Shown: piece by piece, positions 51,952-61,254 of the stretch | Layout: each line of letters starts with the position of its first letter | Numbering within the stretch: position 1 is the stretch's first letter | Assembly: GCA_022841465.1 (NCBI GenBank) | Contig: JALHRL010000016.1 | Coordinates: 1-64,000, forward strand | Direction of reading: 5' to 3' | DNA length: 64,000 nt | From: Bacteroidia bacterium | GTDB taxonomy: Bacteria > Bacteroidota > Bacteroidia > B-17B0 > Aurantibacillaceae | The notes under the pieces: model-generated | What the model was told of the DNA's origin: nothing | Database searches by the model: none | What the model saw: the letters and a program-made list of their open reading frames with translations, nothing else | Made by a program: the position numbers and the translations under genes

Positions 51952-52689
51952 ATGAGATTAAAAGGAATTGATATTAAAGAAAAATTGATTCATCAAAAAA
52001 CTAAACTCAACAAACCGGATGAAGCGGTTATTGATGAGGTTTACAAGATTTTGAATAACGATTTACTTCACGAAAAAAAAATTCTGGACAACCTAAAGTA
52101 CTATCAAAAATCATTTTCTAAAATTGATGAAGAGGATATCAGCGATAAAAGTTTAATTTTTAAACCCACTGAAATAAAAACACTTTGTATTAAATACCGA
52201 TTAAAGTTTTTAGAATCAAAGTTTTTTAAACCGGAATTACCGTATGAATCGGTTTTAAAAATTAAAGACTTAAATAAATTTTATCGGAAAGATTTAAAAG
52301 ATTTTAAAATTTTATCGCACCCTAATTCTTTTAAAAACGCAGAAACAACAGAAAACAGCTTGTTGTTTGCGCCTACTAATCATGGCAATTATTACCTTAT
52401 TCATAGTTGGGGAAACCCACTTAAATGGAATCGAAAATTTCTTTCTTTACCAATGCGTAGCTTCGAATCTATTTTTATAACGGTTGCCATTATTTCCGCC
52501 ATAATTGCTTTTAGCTTACCAACTCGACTAATTTGGTTGCCGCAAGGGGCAGATTGGTGGGGAGGTTACCGTTTTGGCGCCTTGTTTCACATTTTTATTT
52601 TTAATATGGGTATAACGGCCTATGTTACCTTTGCTTTTTCCAAAAACTTTAGTTCCAGCAATTGGAATTCGTACGAAGATTTTGGATAA
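51952..52689 (+). CDS. Uncharacterised membrane protein
   Basis: 245 residues. A long charged, helical N-terminal part (1-165; for example KTKLNKPDEAVIDEVYKILNN and PTEIKTLCIKYRLKFLESKFF) is followed by two hydrophobic segments (about 177-197 FITVAIISAIIAFSLPT and 211-231 HIFIFNMGITAYVTFAF). I recognise no family. Starts 2 bp after the barrel gene, so they are co-transcribed. Confidence 0.6.
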   Translation: MRLKGIDIKEKLIHQKTKLNKPDEAVIDEVYKILNNDLLHEKKILDNLKYYQKSFSKIDEEDISDKSLIFKPTEIKTLCIKYRLKFLESKFFKPELPYESVLKIKDLNKFYRKDLKDFKILSHPNSFKNAETTENSLLFAPTNHGNYYLIHSWGNPLKWNRKFLSLPMRSFESIFITVAIISAIIAFSLPTRLIWLPQGADWWGGYRFGALFHIFIFNMGITAYVTFAFSKNFSSSNWNSYEDFG

Positions 52690-52718
52690 AAAAAAACCGC
52701 TAACCTTTAGGAAAGCGG
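52688..52718 (-). terminator. Terminator of rpmH
   Basis: CCGCT (52697-52701) pairs with AGCGG (52714-52718), with an inner CC/GG pair. On the minus strand it ends in a run of nine T. The plus-strand gene ends inside this element at 52689. Confidence 0.8.
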
Positions 52719-52741
52719 ATTAATAAAGCTTATAACTACTA

Positions 52742-52897
52742 TTATTTATGCGTTTTTTCGCTACTTACAGTTAATTTCTTACGTCCTCTTTTTCTGCGTG
52801 CCGCCACTACTCTGCGTCCGTTTGGAGATGCCATACGCTCTCTGAAACCATGTTTGTTAATTCTCTTACGTCTCGATGGTTGAAAAGTCCTTTTCAT
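52742..52897 (-). CDS. rpmH: 50S ribosomal protein L34
   Basis: 51 residues, too short for many ORF filters. The sequence [18 protein letters not shown], then [20 protein letters not shown] and [13 protein letters not shown], is a textbook L34 with the conserved KRTFQPS start and R/K-rich body. Normal length for Bacteroidota. In many bacteria rpmH adjoins rnpA and dnaA, but those are not here. It has its own promoter and terminator. Confidence 0.97.
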   Translation of the reverse strand: MKRTFQPSRRKRINKHGFRERMASPNGRRVVAARRKRGRKKLTVSSEKTHK

Positions 52898-52932
52898 TGT
52901 ATATCGGTTTTATTAAATTTTAAAATGGATTG

Positions 52933-52961
52933 CAAATATAGGGAATTATTTTAATTGCCAA
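52933..52961 (-). promoter_or_regulatory. Promoter of rpmH
   Basis: On the minus strand TTG (complement of 52959-52961), 18 bp, TATATTTG (complement of 52933-52940). A second TTG at spacing 22 (complement of 52963-52965) would also fit. The leader is about 30 nt. Confidence 0.65.
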
Positions 52962-53037
52962 ACAAATTTTCCTGAATTTAAGGCCAAAATGGTTAATTTC
53001 ATTACAATTATATGACATGAAAAGCCCTAAAAATGAG

Positions 53038-53045
53038 TAATTTTG
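53038..53045 (+). promoter_or_regulatory. Candidate -7 element of the ABC exporter gene
   Basis: TAATTTTG fits TAnnTTTG, 19 bases before the ATG at 53065. No -33 TTG at the expected distance. Confidence 0.4.
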
Positions 53046-53064
53046 CCCAAATTTTTAGAAAACT

Positions 53065-54891
53065 ATGGCAAAAGGCCGCAGAGGACAAGGATCAGACACA
53101 GATGAGCTACCAAAAGCTAAATTAAGCATTGCCAATCTTAAAAAATCGTTGCGTTTATTTGGTTATTTAAAGAGGGAGAAATGGAAGTTTGCCGTGGGCA
53201 TGTTCTTTTTAATTGGAACAGCATCTGTTGGATTACTCTTTCCCTTAAAATCAGGCTCTTTATTTGGCTTTTTTGGTTCCAGCGAAGGAAGTATGGAAGC
53301 TCAAAAAGAAAGCTTATACCAAGTTGGTTATTTGTTACTTATTATTCTTTTGATTCAGGGTGTTTTTTCGTTCGGGCGCGTTTACTTTTTTACGCAAATA
53401 ACCGAAAGTATTTTAAAGGGTTTAAGAAGCGATACGTTTAGTAGACTTATTCAAATGCCCATGCAGTTTTTTTCTAAAAACCAAGTGGCTGAATTAAGCA
53501 GCAGAATGGCAACCGATATTAATGTTATTTCTGAAGCTTTCACCATTAATATTGCAGAATTAATCAGGCAAAGTATTGTGGGTATTGGTGGCTTGGTGCT
53601 TATGATTGTGTATACCAAATGGGAAATTGCTAAGTGGTTTTTATTAATTATTCCGCCACTCACCATTGTATCCATTGTGTTCGCCAAAAAAATAAGAAGC
53701 TACAGCAAAACTTTTCAAGACAAAATTGCAGAAGCAAATGTAATTGTGGGCGAATCTTTAACCGGTATTACCAATGTAAAAACCTTTACAAATGAGGCTT
53801 ACGAAATTTCTCGCTACATCAATAAAGCAACCGAAATAAAAAACTTTGGAATTAAATACGGAATTTTCAGAGGTTCGTTTTTTGCATTTGTAATTACCTG
53901 TGTGTTTGGCGCTGTGTTTTTTATTTTGTTTTTAATGGTTGATTTAAAAATTGAAGGGAAAATTTCAGCAGAAGAATTCGGAAGATTTATGATGCTTGCA
54001 CTTTTTGTTGCAGGTTCGCTGGGTGGTTTGCCCGAACAAATTGCATCTATACAACGCGCATTGGGCGCTACCGATAGGGTTTTTGAATTAATTGACGGAC
54101 AAATAGAAGATATTAACTTAACAGTTAAAACCAAAGACCTACCTGGCAAAAGTGGCGAAATTGAATTTAAAAATGTTTCATTTAATTATCCAACGCGACC
54201 AGATTTTATTGTTTTAAAAGATATATCTTTTAAAGCAAATATTGGAGAAACCGTTGCGCTGGTGGGCTCAAGCGGTTCCGGAAAAAGCACCATTGCTTCA
54301 CTCATTTCAAGGTTTTACGACCCCATTAACGGACAAATATTGGTAGATGGAAAAGATTCCCGAGAATATTCTATTACCGAATTAAGAAATAAAATTGCAT
54401 TAGTGCCTCAAGATGTAATTCTGTTTGCAGGTTCTATTAAAGACAATATTGCTTACGGAAAACCAGATGCAAGCATGGAAGAAATTGAAGAAGCAGCTAA
54501 AAAAGCCAATGCCTTTGAATTTATTAATACTTTCCCTGATAAATTTAACACCCTAGTAGGTGAAAGGGGGATACAGTTATCAGGCGGCCAACGCCAACGT
54601 ATAGCTATTGCACGTGCTGTTTTAAAAAACCCAAGTATATTAATATTAGATGAAGCAACCAGTAGTTTAGATAGCGAAAGCGAACATTTAGTACAGGAAG
54701 CTTTAGAAAAACTAATGGTTGGTAGAACCAGTATAGTTATTGCACATCGCCTGTCTACCATAAGAAATGCAGATAAAATTGTTGTTTTACAAAAAGGATT
54801 TGTTTTAGAAAGCGGCAACCATTCTGAATTAATTAAAAACGAAGAAGGTCTATATTACAAACTAAGCAAAATGCAGTTTGAAATGACTTAG
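53065..54891 (+). CDS. MsbA-like ABC exporter (fused permease and ATPase)
   Basis: 608 residues, a half-transporter that acts as a dimer at the inner membrane. A hydrophilic N-terminus is followed by six membrane helices of the ABC type I exporter (about 35-320; coupling-helix segment KGLRSDTFSRLIQMPMQFF). The nucleotide-binding domain has Walker A GSSGSGKS (401-408), Q-loop PQDVILF, signature LSGGQRQR and Walker B ILILDEATSSLD, then the AHRLST switch. Such exporters flip lipids (MsbA) or export drugs or peptides; the Bacteroidota lipid A flippase is one candidate. Single gene unit. Confidence 0.92.
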   Translation: MAKGRRGQGSDTDELPKAKLSIANLKKSLRLFGYLKREKWKFAVGMFFLIGTASVGLLFPLKSGSLFGFFGSSEGSMEAQKESLYQVGYLLLIILLIQGVFSFGRVYFFTQITESILKGLRSDTFSRLIQMPMQFFSKNQVAELSSRMATDINVISEAFTINIAELIRQSIVGIGGLVLMIVYTKWEIAKWFLLIIPPLTIVSIVFAKKIRSYSKTFQDKIAEANVIVGESLTGITNVKTFTNEAYEISRYINKATEIKNFGIKYGIFRGSFFAFVITCVFGAVFFILFLMVDLKIEGKISAEEFGRFMMLALFVAGSLGGLPEQIASIQRALGATDRVFELIDGQIEDINLTVKTKDLPGKSGEIEFKNVSFNYPTRPDFIVLKDISFKANIGETVALVGSSGSGKSTIASLISRFYDPINGQILVDGKDSREYSITELRNKIALVPQDVILFAGSIKDNIAYGKPDASMEEIEEAAKKANAFEFINTFPDKFNTLVGERGIQLSGGQRQRIAIARAVLKNPSILILDEATSSLDSESEHLVQEALEKLMVGRTSIVIAHRLSTIRNADKIVVLQKGFVLESGNHSELIKNEEGLYYKLSKMQFEMT

Positions 54892-55011
54892 TGCCAAAGG
54901 GAAAGATAATTAAGCCAATTATTTTCCTTCGACATAAAAGCTTCTAATACATGTTCATTTTCCTTTAGGTCAATTCACAAATAAAGATGCTTTAAATTTT
55001 TAACCAAAAAT

Positions 55012-55042
55012 TTGCATAATTAAAACATTGCGCTTACATTTG
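55012..55042 (+). promoter_or_regulatory. Promoter of tRNA-Val
   Basis: TTG at 55012-55014, 20 bp, TACATTTG at 55035-55042, a full consensus match. Transcription would start about 25 bp before the tRNA. Confidence 0.8.
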
Positions 55043-55071
55043 TCGCCCAATCCTGAAAAATGGTTTGATAT

Positions 55072-55146
55072 GGGGGGTTAGCTCAGCTGGTTCAGAGCAC
55101 CTGCCTTACAAGCAGGGGGTCACTGGTTCGAACCCAGTACTCCCCA
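55072..55146 (+). tRNA. tRNA-Val (anticodon UAC)
   Basis: 75 nt. The acceptor GGGGGGT pairs with ACTCCCC (one G-U). The D arm is GCTC-AGCTGGTTCAGA-GAGC-like, the anticodon stem CTGCC/AGCAG region holds loop CTTACAA with anticodon TAC, and the T arm has GGTTCGAACCC. The CCA end is not encoded. The gene stands alone, with its own promoter and terminator, at the left edge of the accessory island. tRNA genes are common integration sites. Confidence 0.96.
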
Positions 55147-55155
55147 CTCAAAATC

Positions 55156-55195
55156 AAGGACTTACAAAGACTATTTTGGAAGTCCTTTTTTTTTG
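55156..55195 (+). terminator. Terminator of tRNA-Val
   Basis: AAGGACTT (55156-55163) pairs with AAGTCCTT (55180-55187), followed by a long T run. TTTGCATAAA occurs twice just behind it (55192 and 55203). The rest up to 55283 is AT-rich intergenic DNA. Confidence 0.8.
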
Positions 55196-55283
55196 CATAA
55201 AATTTGCATAAATCCAAGGTAATTGACTACTCTATCATTTTGTAATTTGTTTTGCCCATCCTTTATTTTATCTTTATTATCTG

Positions 55284-55967
55284 ATGAATGATTCCCTTCT
55301 AATTGACAAGCTTGATTCTTTAGGAAAGCAGTTAAAGCAGCTACAACATGAAAATGCAATGGATACGGGTATATCTAGAGAAAATTTATTTGTGTTTATG
55401 GGAGGAGTTCTATTATCATATTTAGTGTACTTATGGAATAAGAATAAAGAATTCCGAACAAAGCGTTGTGATATAGCGGGTGAAATTTTTTTGCTCCTCT
55501 TCGATTATAGAATTGCTCTAGTTAAACAAACCAAACATTGTATTCATTATTTAGCTAATAAAAGAATCGTAGAAATTATAACCAGCGAAGAATATCAATA
55601 TATAGAACAATTTGAAAAACAACCCCAAGACGACCCGACACCATATATTAAAGAAAGAGATAAGTCATTAAAGGGTATGGAAGAAGAACGGGAGAAATTG
55701 TTTCAATGTAGACGCAGTCTTTCAAAATTTATGGGTCAATATAAATTTTATTTATCAAAGGCAAATTTAGATGACTTTAGGTCCGCTGAAAAAGAATTCA
55801 ATAAACCTGAATTACCAACTTACACTTTTGCTGATCTTGACTCGATTGCTAATATTGAAAATAGGAGAAATGAACTTCTTGAAAATATTAGCGATGATTT
55901 AAGACACAGATTTCGAAATAAGTTTGTTCAACTAAACACTTTTCTTGAAGCTGATGTAGAATTTTGA
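55284..55967 (+). CDS. One-TM protein of the NACHT-nuclease cassette
   Basis: 227 residues. The N-terminal 28 residues are polar and helical (LLIDKLDSLGKQLKQLQHENA). One hydrophobic segment follows (about 32-51, LFVFMGGVLLSYLVYLW). The rest is charged and helical with coiled-coil potential (about 120-150: PYIKERDKSLKGMEEEREKLFQ). No enzyme motif is visible and I do not recognise the family. It starts the plus-strand cassette and lies 10 bp before the large NACHT-nuclease gene, so the two are made together. It may anchor or regulate the large protein; this is inference. Codon choice is less A/T-strict than that of the core genes. Confidence 0.75.
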   Translation: MNDSLLIDKLDSLGKQLKQLQHENAMDTGISRENLFVFMGGVLLSYLVYLWNKNKEFRTKRCDIAGEIFLLLFDYRIALVKQTKHCIHYLANKRIVEIITSEEYQYIEQFEKQPQDDPTPYIKERDKSLKGMEEEREKLFQCRRSLSKFMGQYKFYLSKANLDDFRSAEKEFNKPELPTYTFADLDSIANIENRRNELLENISDDLRHRFRNKFVQLNTFLEADVEF

Positions 55968-55977
55968 AATCATTAAA

Positions 55978-58900
55978 ATGGAAAAGTCTTATATTTTACC
56001 CTCAATCTTATATAGGGACTCAATACATGAACAGGAAGATTACATAAGGTCTGTTGAAATATTAGTTAAGGAAATAAGTGAACTGCACAACGGTAAGGAC
56101 CTCGTCATAGTTGCGGAGCCAGGTAATGGAAAGACTCGACTTCTAGAATACCTCATCGAAACAAATAAGGATGAAAATAATGTAATGATTTATTTGGATT
56201 TAAAATCGGTGACGTCGTTAAATCCGATTGATAAGGAGATAAGATCCAAATTAAGTTCAGAAATATGTTTAGAAGACTTTATAACAAAAGCTGAGAACGC
56301 TTCCAAGAAGTCCTTGACTATTTGCTGCGATGCCCTAGATGAGGTGAAAAAAGACGAGGTGTTAAACGTTATTAAATCAATATTAGCGTTAAAAGTTAAG
56401 TTTGGATTAGTTAGGATTGTTTTGTCATCTCGAACATACGTTTATAAAAATTACGAGAATATCCTCGCACAATTAAATGCACAGCTTTTAGAAGTTCGCC
56501 CATTTAGCCACTTCCAAATATCAAAGTACCTGAAAATTCATGAGTTTAATCAAGTTGAGATAGATCAAATTTTAAATCGCTTTCAAAGACAATACCAATT
56601 AGAAGTAATTAATTCGCCTAGAACACTTGAAATATTCGTTCAACTAAAACAATTGTATAGTGTTGAAAGTCTTATTTTAATGTCAAAAGCAGAGCTACTT
56701 GATCACTTTATATACTCTAAACTAGAAAAAGAAGCGCAGGAATGGGTTGAATATTCGGATTTGATAAAGAGAGTTCTCGAAAAGTTAGCTCTAACAATGC
56801 AAATCTATCAAACAAATGAGATATATCTTGACGAGTTACTCACTTTCTTAGACGACATAAATTCGAATTTAAGTCACTCGTTAACTTCAGTAGTGCCAAC
56901 AACGAAGATTGTAGAACGACTTCTTCTTATAAAGACTTTTGATGGTAAGAAAATAAAATTCCAGAACGCCGAGTTCCAAGAATACTTAGCAGCAAAAGAG
57001 TTACAACGATTTGAAAAAGTTGAGCAGGCTCTTTTTGATTTTACTGTAAATAAAAACACATTTCAAGTTTATCCAAAGTGGAATAATACAATCAAATACC
57101 TCGTCGAGTTAAATCCAAAATTGCTCCCAAGTCTAATAGATTTTACACTGAAAAATGAGAAAGGTATAAATATAGATTTTGCTATACATATATTGATAAG
57201 CCAATTCCTTTTAGCTTCAAGACTTGAAGAGGAAGAAAAAGATCAAATTTTCAAATTGTTCTTTGAAGTTCATTCAGAGCAGGATTGGATTTTAAGGTAC
57301 GACTTGAAGGATAAAATAGAGCTTTTCTATACGGAAAATACTGAGGACTACTTAAAATCTTTTACTGCTTTGGGGGAGGAAGGAAGTACACGAATAAATA
57401 CACTAATTGCTTCGACGGCTGGCGTAAAACAAGGCTTGTTTCATGATAGACAATATTGGAGACAATGGTTCCTGTCCTGCTATAAAAATAACTCAAAGGA
57501 AAACCACCTTCCAACATTAATTTATGCACTCGCAAGTTTTGGAGATTTAGACTTATTGCGGGATAACGTTAAAGCAGAAGGCTTCAACAATTCGTCAATG
57601 CATGCAATTCTATCGAGTGCAATCGATATTGATCCAAACAATCAATATACAATTGATTTAATTATTGAATCAATCAAAGGCAATCAGTATGACATCTATC
57701 CACGAAAAACTTTTGCTGAAGTAACGTCATCCGAAGGATTAACGTACTATTTGACAAAACTAATTGAAGACCCTTTACTTCTATATAAATTCACCGAAAA
57801 TTCATCCGAAACATTTTATTTAAATGAAATATTAAATAATTTAGATAATAAATTCAATTCTGAAATTGGCGAATTGTTGCTAAAGCTTATAACACTTTCT
57901 AATACTTTTTATGAACAGCACAATTTTATTTCTAATGTAACTAAGTTGCTTTACAAAAAGAATCCGAACTTTCTTATAGATTTAATAAACGTAATCTTAA
58001 AGAATGATGCATATATAAATAATCCGGTTCGATTTAATACTTTGCTAAGCGTAATAATAGAACCTAGTAACGTTAATACAGTATTGCAGAATTTAGGAAC
58101 GGGGAAATTCAGACATATTGTTGCCAACTTATTTTGGATTAATTTCAAAGACAAAGGCGACTCAACGAAAGATAAAATATTTGAACTCTCCAAATCGCAA
58201 TTCCAAGACATCTATTCAATTTATGAAAAGCAAGCAGAAGATTATAAAAAACTTTATGGAAATAAAGCTAATCTCTATGAGAATTTTAAGAAGAAACTTG
58301 GGACAACATGTGAGAATTACACAAGAGATCTTTTTTCTTTCTATAAATCTAATAGTGCTGATTTGTCTAAAATTATTACGACCGAAGATAAACTCAGAAT
58401 GAAAAGTATTTTACAAGATTGCGTATTAAATTATGATTTCTCTAAAGCTCATGTTACCTATCAAGATGTAAATGCAAGACGATATTCGCAATCTAACATT
58501 ATTTGGCTATTTGAGCATGCTTTACCATTATTTTCAGAATTTGGAATTGACTTACAATTACACAGAAAAATACTTATAGAATTTGTACCTTTTGCATTTA
58601 ACAACGACAGAAATAAATTTTTATTCTCAATCTTAGGAGATCTTAGTAAAGAAGAGTTGGATAAATGGTTTAGCTTCTATTCAACGCCAAGAAAGGACGA
58701 CACGACGAAGATATTTATTCATAATTTCTTTGATGTGTGCAAACGATATAAAGTAAAGCAGGCCTTACCTAAATTACGAGAAATACTATTCGATGCAAAC
58801 TTTGATTATAATGATCGAAAGCAGGCGCTTGACTCAATTAATACTATTTCTCCGTCTCCAACCTTCTTTAAAAATGCTTTTGAGATAATTAGCAAAAGAA

Positions 58901-59979
58901 AGGATAAAGATAATATTGCGTTGGCGAGGGATTTAAACAACTTCTTAATCCAAATCCCGAGTGAATTTCAAAGAGAGGCAGTCAAATGGAGAGTCAATCT
59001 CATAAAAAAGAAACCCCCTCATCCGAATCAAAAGTTCGACTCAATAAATTATGGAGAGTTTTCATATCGACTGACAGAGTTAACTACACCGTTAGGACTA
59101 GTTTCAGCAACAGGTTTCCTTGATTTATACATCGATCTTTTTAGGTTTGGTATCGAGTTAGCTGAAACCGATAAATTTAGTGACTACGCCCACGCTATAT
59201 GGGGTTTAATAATTAAATACGTTGACAACTTAAAAATTCATAACAACATAGAACCGCTTATTGAACTCGAAAAAGAAATTAATAAACATGGTAAGAAAAA
59301 AAGCTTTAAGGCTATAAATCGTAGCTTTCTTAATCTAAAGCTTATCTACACAGAAATTTTTGGAAAGCCAATGTCGATATCAGAATGTATCAAAATCTAC
59401 AATGGAGTAAAAGCTACAATATATAACAATGTAAAATCAGTTGAAGATTTTAAACTTATTATAGAAAAAGTTGTAGCAGAAGACATTGAGCGATGGATTC
59501 TTAAAGAAGGTGCTTATAAGTTCTTAAGTGATTCAAATCTTAATGAAACCATGCTTCAGAAAATATTAAAAACGCAGTTCCAGTATTTGCTGGGTAAGCG
59601 AGGATTAAGGGAATGTGAAGTTGATAGGGAAACACAATTAGACGACGACAAAAGAACAGATTTCATTATTTCCTATGGATTCTGTGGACGTATTCTTATA
59701 GAAATAAAATTATGCCATAATACTCAGGCTACAGCAAAAAAATATGTTAGAACGCTAACTCAATATATTGAGGGAACTAAATCACATTATGGTATCTATT
59801 TATTATTCCAAACAATTCCAAAGCCGACCTGGAAGAGTATGGAGCCAAAACTAATCGCTCTATATAAAGAACAAATTGAATCAAAAAAAATAAAGTTGTT
59901 TGGAATTGATTGCACGATGAATTCGATACCTATAAAAAAGCGTAAATCATCGAAAAAAAACATAAAGAAGAAAAGTTAA
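55978..59979 (+). CDS. NACHT/STAND-type NTPase with C-terminal PD-(D/E)XK nuclease
   Basis: 1333 residues. The NTPase lies at the N-terminus: Walker A AEPGNGKT (46-53), the Walker B of NACHT type LTICCDALDE (113-122, D118, D121, E122), and sensor SSRTY (150-154). A winged-helix/helical arm follows to about 330 (ending with FQNAEFQEYLAAKEL). Residues about 370-1180 are long and helical, likely alpha-solenoid repeats acting as sensor. The C-terminus has a PD-(D/E)XK-type core: D1228 in KRTDFII, E1242-I-K1244 in RILIEIKL, followed by a helix with LTQYIEG and a GIYLLF strand. The Lys-rich tail ends the protein. STAND proteins with nuclease effectors act in antiphage defence; no known family is assigned. 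The stop codon overlaps that of the opposite cassette. Confidence 0.82.
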   Translation: MEKSYILPSILYRDSIHEQEDYIRSVEILVKEISELHNGKDLVIVAEPGNGKTRLLEYLIETNKDENNVMIYLDLKSVTSLNPIDKEIRSKLSSEICLEDFITKAENASKKSLTICCDALDEVKKDEVLNVIKSILALKVKFGLVRIVLSSRTYVYKNYENILAQLNAQLLEVRPFSHFQISKYLKIHEFNQVEIDQILNRFQRQYQLEVINSPRTLEIFVQLKQLYSVESLILMSKAELLDHFIYSKLEKEAQEWVEYSDLIKRVLEKLALTMQIYQTNEIYLDELLTFLDDINSNLSHSLTSVVPTTKIVERLLLIKTFDGKKIKFQNAEFQEYLAAKELQRFEKVEQALFDFTVNKNTFQVYPKWNNTIKYLVELNPKLLPSLIDFTLKNEKGINIDFAIHILISQFLLASRLEEEEKDQIFKLFFEVHSEQDWILRYDLKDKIELFYTENTEDYLKSFTALGEEGSTRINTLIASTAGVKQGLFHDRQYWRQWFLSCYKNNSKENHLPTLIYALASFGDLDLLRDNVKAEGFNNSSMHAILSSAIDIDPNNQYTIDLIIESIKGNQYDIYPRKTFAEVTSSEGLTYYLTKLIEDPLLLYKFTENSSETFYLNEILNNLDNKFNSEIGELLLKLITLSNTFYEQHNFISNVTKLLYKKNPNFLIDLINVILKNDAYINNPVRFNTLLSVIIEPSNVNTVLQNLGTGKFRHIVANLFWINFKDKGDSTKDKIFELSKSQFQDIYSIYEKQAEDYKKLYGNKANLYENFKKKLGTTCENYTRDLFSFYKSNSADLSKIITTEDKLRMKSILQDCVLNYDFSKAHVTYQDVNARRYSQSNIIWLFEHALPLFSEFGIDLQLHRKILIEFVPFAFNNDRNKFLFSILGDLSKEELDKWFSFYSTPRKDDTTKIFIHNFFDVCKRYKVKQALPKLREILFDANFDYNDRKQALDSINTISPSPTFFKNAFEIISKRKDKDNIALARDLNNFLIQIPSEFQREAVKWRVNLIKKKPPHPNQKFDSINYGEFSYRLTELTTPLGLVSATGFLDLYIDLFRFGIELAETDKFSDYAHAIWGLIIKYVDNLKIHNNIEPLIELEKEINKHGKKKSFKAINRSFLNLKLIYTEIFGKPMSISECIKIYNGVKATIYNNVKSVEDFKLIIEKVVAEDIERWILKEGAYKFLSDSNLNETMLQKILKTQFQYLLGKRGLRECEVDRETQLDDDKRTDFIISYGFCGRILIEIKLCHNTQATAKKYVRTLTQYIEGTKSHYGIYLLFQTIPKPTWKSMEPKLIALYKEQIESKKIKLFGIDCTMNSIPIKKRKSSKKNIKKKS

Positions 59980-61244
59980 TTTGCTTCGATATGAAAATCT
60001 GCTCCAGTTTCAGATTCATTAGCAGTTTTAAATGCATAATATCGAATATAGCTAAATTCCATACCATTATAATCGCATACATACTCTATTCCAAAAGAGA
60101 AATTATAGTTTCGAAATGAGGTAGGGTTTGCACGAGCATATTCGATATACTTCGGAAAAATATGTTCGTTAATAAAATCAAAAGTCTGTATAGTAGAATT
60201 TCCATCAATCGGCTGGTTACATTCTTGGTCTAAGGAAACCGGCTGAGGTTTCCATGAATATGTATATCTAATTAACTTAAGAAGTGGCTCAAATTTCTCT
60301 TCATTATGCAATATTCCCAATTTTACTTTGCCATTTTCTTGATCCAAGTTGCCTTGCATATAGTTTAGAAAATAGAACTTCCCCCACGGCTTGATAAAGG
60401 TGAATGACAAATTAGGAAAAAATGGCACGCTATCTTTAGTATAAAATGATTCGCCAGAATTCTCAAAAAATGTTAGGTAATTAAATGTTTTGTTCTTAAA
60501 AATTTCAACTTGACTACTTTTCACATTAAAACAGTATAAACCTAATATGTACTTTTCCGCTTTAGAAAGAGAATTATAAAATACTTCATGGTAAAATAGT
60601 GAATCCGCTAATTTCAATTGAATGAGCTTTACTAGATGATAAATATTTTCATATAGCTGTTCAATATTTTCAATTTGAAATTGAAGTAATCTTAAAGGAT
60701 AATAGCCTCCATCTGATTTGTAAATAATTCCGTCAATTGCTGCTTTTTTAAACGATGCGGTTTCAGTTTTTAATGATTTATAATACCTAGTCAAACCTGC
60801 ATAGCCATTTAAATCACCAAATGTTAAGGAGTTCACAAGATTTCTGTGATTATCCAATAGTTGAAAATATGCTGACTCAGATGTTTGTATTTTTAAAGTC
60901 TCCGTTTGTTGCTTAAAATATTCGTTAGATTCCTTCATCTCTTGAATTTGATTTTTCAACTCCTGAGCTTGAAGATCAATGGATTGTTTTTGTTGATCGA
61001 TAGATTCTTGCTGTTGTTCAATGGTTCTTCGTTGCATTTCTAAATTCTCAAGAACAAAAAACAAGCTTGCTAAGCTGGCAAAAATTCCCGATGTCCCTCC
61101 AAGTATTGTTCCCAATTCTGAAATAGATGTTAGATGAAAAATAAACTGTGTTTTGTAATCCGCTAAAAAAACAAAAACACATAGAACGGACAGTAGGATA
61201 AATCCCCAGCCAGTTCTGTTATAATTATGTCTTTTACCTTCCAT
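59976..61244 (-). CDS. Putative phage abortive-infection protein (putAbiC-like)
   Basis: 422 residues. Two N-terminal membrane helices (about 13-30 and 44-67) are followed by a Gln/Glu-rich coiled coil (about 70-118) and a domain starting at about 123 with SAYFQLLDNHRNLVNSL, which fits the putAbiC (PF16872-type) pattern. The C-terminal half (FYTKDSVPFFPNL, FDFINEHIFPKYIEYARANP) is specific to this protein. Members are linked to abortive infection by homology only. It is the last gene of the minus cassette (10 bp after the 273-residue ORF). Confidence 0.75.
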   Translation of the reverse strand: MEGKRHNYNRTGWGFILLSVLCVFVFLADYKTQFIFHLTSISELGTILGGTSGIFASLASLFFVLENLEMQRRTIEQQQESIDQQKQSIDLQAQELKNQIQEMKESNEYFKQQTETLKIQTSESAYFQLLDNHRNLVNSLTFGDLNGYAGLTRYYKSLKTETASFKKAAIDGIIYKSDGGYYPLRLLQFQIENIEQLYENIYHLVKLIQLKLADSLFYHEVFYNSLSKAEKYILGLYCFNVKSSQVEIFKNKTFNYLTFFENSGESFYTKDSVPFFPNLSFTFIKPWGKFYFLNYMQGNLDQENGKVKLGILHNEEKFEPLLKLIRYTYSWKPQPVSLDQECNQPIDGNSTIQTFDFINEHIFPKYIEYARANPTSFRNYNFSFGIEYVCDYNGMEFSYIRYYAFKTANESETGADFHIEAN

Positions 61245-61254
61245 TATTATGTGC

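Noticed and set aside
58118-58402. Open frames inside the NACHT-nuclease gene in other frames
   Set aside because: Low-complexity translations without family similarity; shadows of the long coding frame.
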